DNA of 7,457 nt from JAPUDS01 sp039812985 (lineage in GTDB: Bacteria; Patescibacteriota; Saccharimonadia; Saccharimonadales; Saccharimonadaceae): contig JBDHUL010000039.1 in assembly GCA_039812985.1 (NCBI GenBank), forward strand, positions 1 to 7,457. The letters are read 5' to 3'. The notes beneath the pieces are model-generated. The model did not search any database, was not told the origin of the DNA, and saw only the letters and a list, made by a program, of their open reading frames with translations. Of this stretch, positions 6,555-7,457 are shown piece by piece. The position numbers were made by a program, and so were the translations under genes. How positions within the stretch are numbered: position 1 is the first letter of the stretch; the number at the start of each line of letters is the position of its first letter.

Positions 6555-6580
6555 TTGACATATGGTCAATTTCTTGCTAT
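6555..6580 (+). promoter_or_regulatory. Putative operator, copy 1: TTGAC-N5-GTCAA-N4-TTGCTAT
   Basis: TTGAC (6555-6559) and GTCAA (6565-6569) form a perfect 5-bp dyad with a 5-base centre (ATATG), overlapping the -35 box. Four bases later comes TTGCTAT (6574-6580). The same arrangement with identical spacing recurs at 7372-7397 but not at the other promoters in the window. A dimeric DNA-binding protein on this dyad would block RNA polymerase. Confidence 0.6.
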
Positions 6581-6589
6581 GCTTATAAT
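6555..6589 (+). promoter_or_regulatory. Promoter of the 248-residue unknown gene
   Basis: A perfect -35 TTGACA (6555-6560) is followed after 17 bp by TATGCT (6578-6583); a better -10 sequence, TATAAT, lies at 6584-6589 but 23 bp from that -35. Transcription should begin near 6590-6596, giving a leader of about 35 nt that contains AAGGA (6613-6617) before the ATG at 6629. The -35 is embedded in an inverted repeat. Confidence 0.75.
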
Positions 6590-6628
6590 GTATCTGTTCC
6601 TAACACCAACACAAGGAAAACTAACGCT

Positions 6629-7375
6629 ATGTCCCCTCAACAAGACCCATCATTACGCACTGGTGAAACATCACAACCAGAGTTTGATATGGGGAACGTC
6701 ATTGATGAGTTGATAGAGCAGCGCCGCGGCGGTGTATCGTCGGAGGTAGTGGTAGACCGCGCTGTTGGGGCTATTGTTGCACTAGGAGGCGTGCAGGGTA
6801 CTCACGGTGTATACTCGTCTGAGTATCTTCTCAACCTCCTGAGCATGGTGGCGCAAGGTCGCGTGGAAGTCAGCGTTATCCCTCGTGCCCATGGGCTTCG
6901 TAAGACAGCGGCTATCCTGGCTGGAGATGAAGGGACGGTTGATTACCTGGTGAACGCACCAGAGCGAGTGAGGCGAGGGGAGGATGAGGCGTTTGCCTCC
7001 CTAGACGTGATTCGGGGGTATCTCGAAACAAAAACCGCTCTTTATAAGGTTGATAGCACTCATCCTCCATTGGGTTCCGAATGGGTTGATACCATTGTCG
7101 GAGAAATCGATAGCTTTGCAAGGAGTGAACATGCACGTGATCATTGGGCTGCCGGTACCAGCATGCAAGGGTCGGATTCACCTTATTTACGTGAGCAGGG
7201 TGGAAAAATCGCTCGGGCGCTCCAGGCAGCACGTGAGGTCGGCGCCGATATCAATATACTCAGTCGTACTGCTGATTTTCTACGTGGACGAGTGGCGGCT
7301 GGACGCACTATTGGGGGCGCAGCGATTACAGGGACAACTGAAAATTTTGACTATCTGTTCTCGAAGGAGTATTGA
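6629..7375 (+). CDS. Hypothetical protein, 248 residues, unrecognised
   Basis: I recognise no family. The start is ATG 6629, preceded by AAGGA (6613-6617) at an 11-nt gap and by a clear promoter; an upstream GTG at 6482 in the same frame lies before the promoter and is excluded. The product is predicted soluble and cytoplasmic: no signal peptide, no TM segment, acidic and helix-rich. Visible parts are a polar N-terminal tail (1-20), a helical stretch with VIDELIEQRRGG (24-35), a central region with YLLNLLSMVAQGRVEVSVIP (66-85), a charged segment with PERVRRGEDEAF (111-122), and a Gly/Ala-rich end (about 219-236) before the aromatic tail NFDYLFSKEY. Its TGA stop lies inside the TTGACA -35 of the next gene. 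Both its own promoter and that next promoter carry the same dyad, so the two genes are probably co-regulated and this protein could itself be part of that circuit. No helix-turn-helix could be identified by eye. Confidence 0.8.
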   Translation: MSPQQDPSLRTGETSQPEFDMGNVIDELIEQRRGGVSSEVVVDRAVGAIVALGGVQGTHGVYSSEYLLNLLSMVAQGRVEVSVIPRAHGLRKTAAILAGDEGTVDYLVNAPERVRRGEDEAFASLDVIRGYLETKTALYKVDSTHPPLGSEWVDTIVGEIDSFARSEHARDHWAAGTSMQGSDSPYLREQGGKIARALQAAREVGADINILSRTADFLRGRVAAGRTIGGAAITGTTENFDYLFSKEY

Positions 7376-7397
7376 CAAAAAGTCAACTATTTGCTAT
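7372..7397 (+). promoter_or_regulatory. Putative operator, copy 2: TTGAC-N5-GTCAA-N4-TTGCTAT
   Basis: TTGAC (7372-7376) and GTCAA (7382-7386) enclose AAAAA; TTGCTAT follows at 7391-7397 after four bases. The arms, the spacing and the TTGCTAT block are identical to the copy at 6555-6580 while the intervening bases differ, which is the pattern expected of a protein-binding site. Confidence 0.6.
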
Positions 7398-7400
7398 TAT
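7372..7400 (+). promoter_or_regulatory. Promoter of the gene at the right edge
   Basis: TTGACA (7372-7377), a 17-bp spacer and TATTAT (7395-7400) form a near-consensus promoter. It overlaps the stop codon of the preceding gene, and transcription is expected from about 7407. Confidence 0.8.
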
Positions 7401-7425
7401 ACATGTGTCACATAATAAAACACAT

Positions 7426-7457
7426 ATGCCAGTCAATACAATTAATGAACCACTAAC
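7426..7457 (+). CDS. Start of a further gene, cut by the window edge
   Basis: The first ATG after the promoter at 7372-7400 is at 7426, about 19 nt from the expected transcription start. It opens a frame (MPVNTINEPL) that continues out of the window. No Shine-Dalgarno is visible. With about ten codons, no function can be assigned. The ATG lies at the end of a weak hairpin (ATGTGT 7403-7408, ACACAT 7420-7425), which could affect initiation. Confidence 0.45.
   Translation, partial: MPVNTINEPL

Noticed and set aside
6482..6628. GTG 6482 as the start of the 248-residue gene
   Set aside because: The promoter at 6555-6589 lies inside this extension; ATG 6629 has a Shine-Dalgarno.
1..7457. UGA recoding, CRISPR array, tRNA or rRNA genes
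   Set aside because: No in-frame TGA occurs in the recognised genes, no spaced repeats were seen, and no cloverleaf or conserved rRNA segment could be found.

Overview
The window most likely comes from a bacterium of the Patescibacteria/CPR, with Saccharibacteria (TM7) as the best guess. This is inferred from protein style (a short stand-alone receiver ending in a GADDYLVKS motif), compact gene spacing, several probably leaderless promoters, and the gene order ftsE-ftsX / secreted CHAP hydrolase / S41 protease / receiver. It is not a database result. All recognised genes use ordinary stop codons with no in-frame TGA, which argues against the UGA-recoding CPR lineages.

Layout. At the left edge is the 3' part of ftsE (its true start lies outside the window), overlapping ftsX by four bases. 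About 335 bp without an intact gene follow; they hold a possible decayed small gene and an exact 18-bp tandem duplication. Next, on the minus strand, is a membrane-anchored alginate-lyase-family protein. A divergent intergenic region of about 190 bp separates it from a secreted coiled-coil plus CHAP peptidoglycan hydrolase on the plus strand. A carboxy-terminal processing protease (S41, PDZ) and a single-domain CheY-like response regulator follow. The right end holds an unrecognised 248-residue protein and the promoter and probable first codons of another gene.

How the genes fit together. FtsEX is an ABC-type complex that activates cell-wall hydrolases outside the cell during division. The secreted CHAP protein has the PcsB-like plan (signal peptide, long coiled coil, linker, CHAP) expected of an FtsX-controlled hydrolase. 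The S41 protease is of the type that trims or degrades envelope proteins. The left two thirds therefore reads as an envelope and septum remodelling module, interrupted by an oppositely oriented polysaccharide-lyase-like gene that looks like an insertion.

Regulation. Promoters can be read directly in several places: TTGACA-17-TACAAT for the CHAP gene, and -10 boxes placed so close to the ATG that the mRNAs of the lyase, S41 protease and receiver genes should be leaderless or nearly so. The most distinctive signal is at the right end. Two promoters flanking the unknown gene share a dyad, TTGAC-N5-GTCAA, on top of the -35 box, followed four bases later by TTGCTAT. This looks like a shared operator for a small local regulon.
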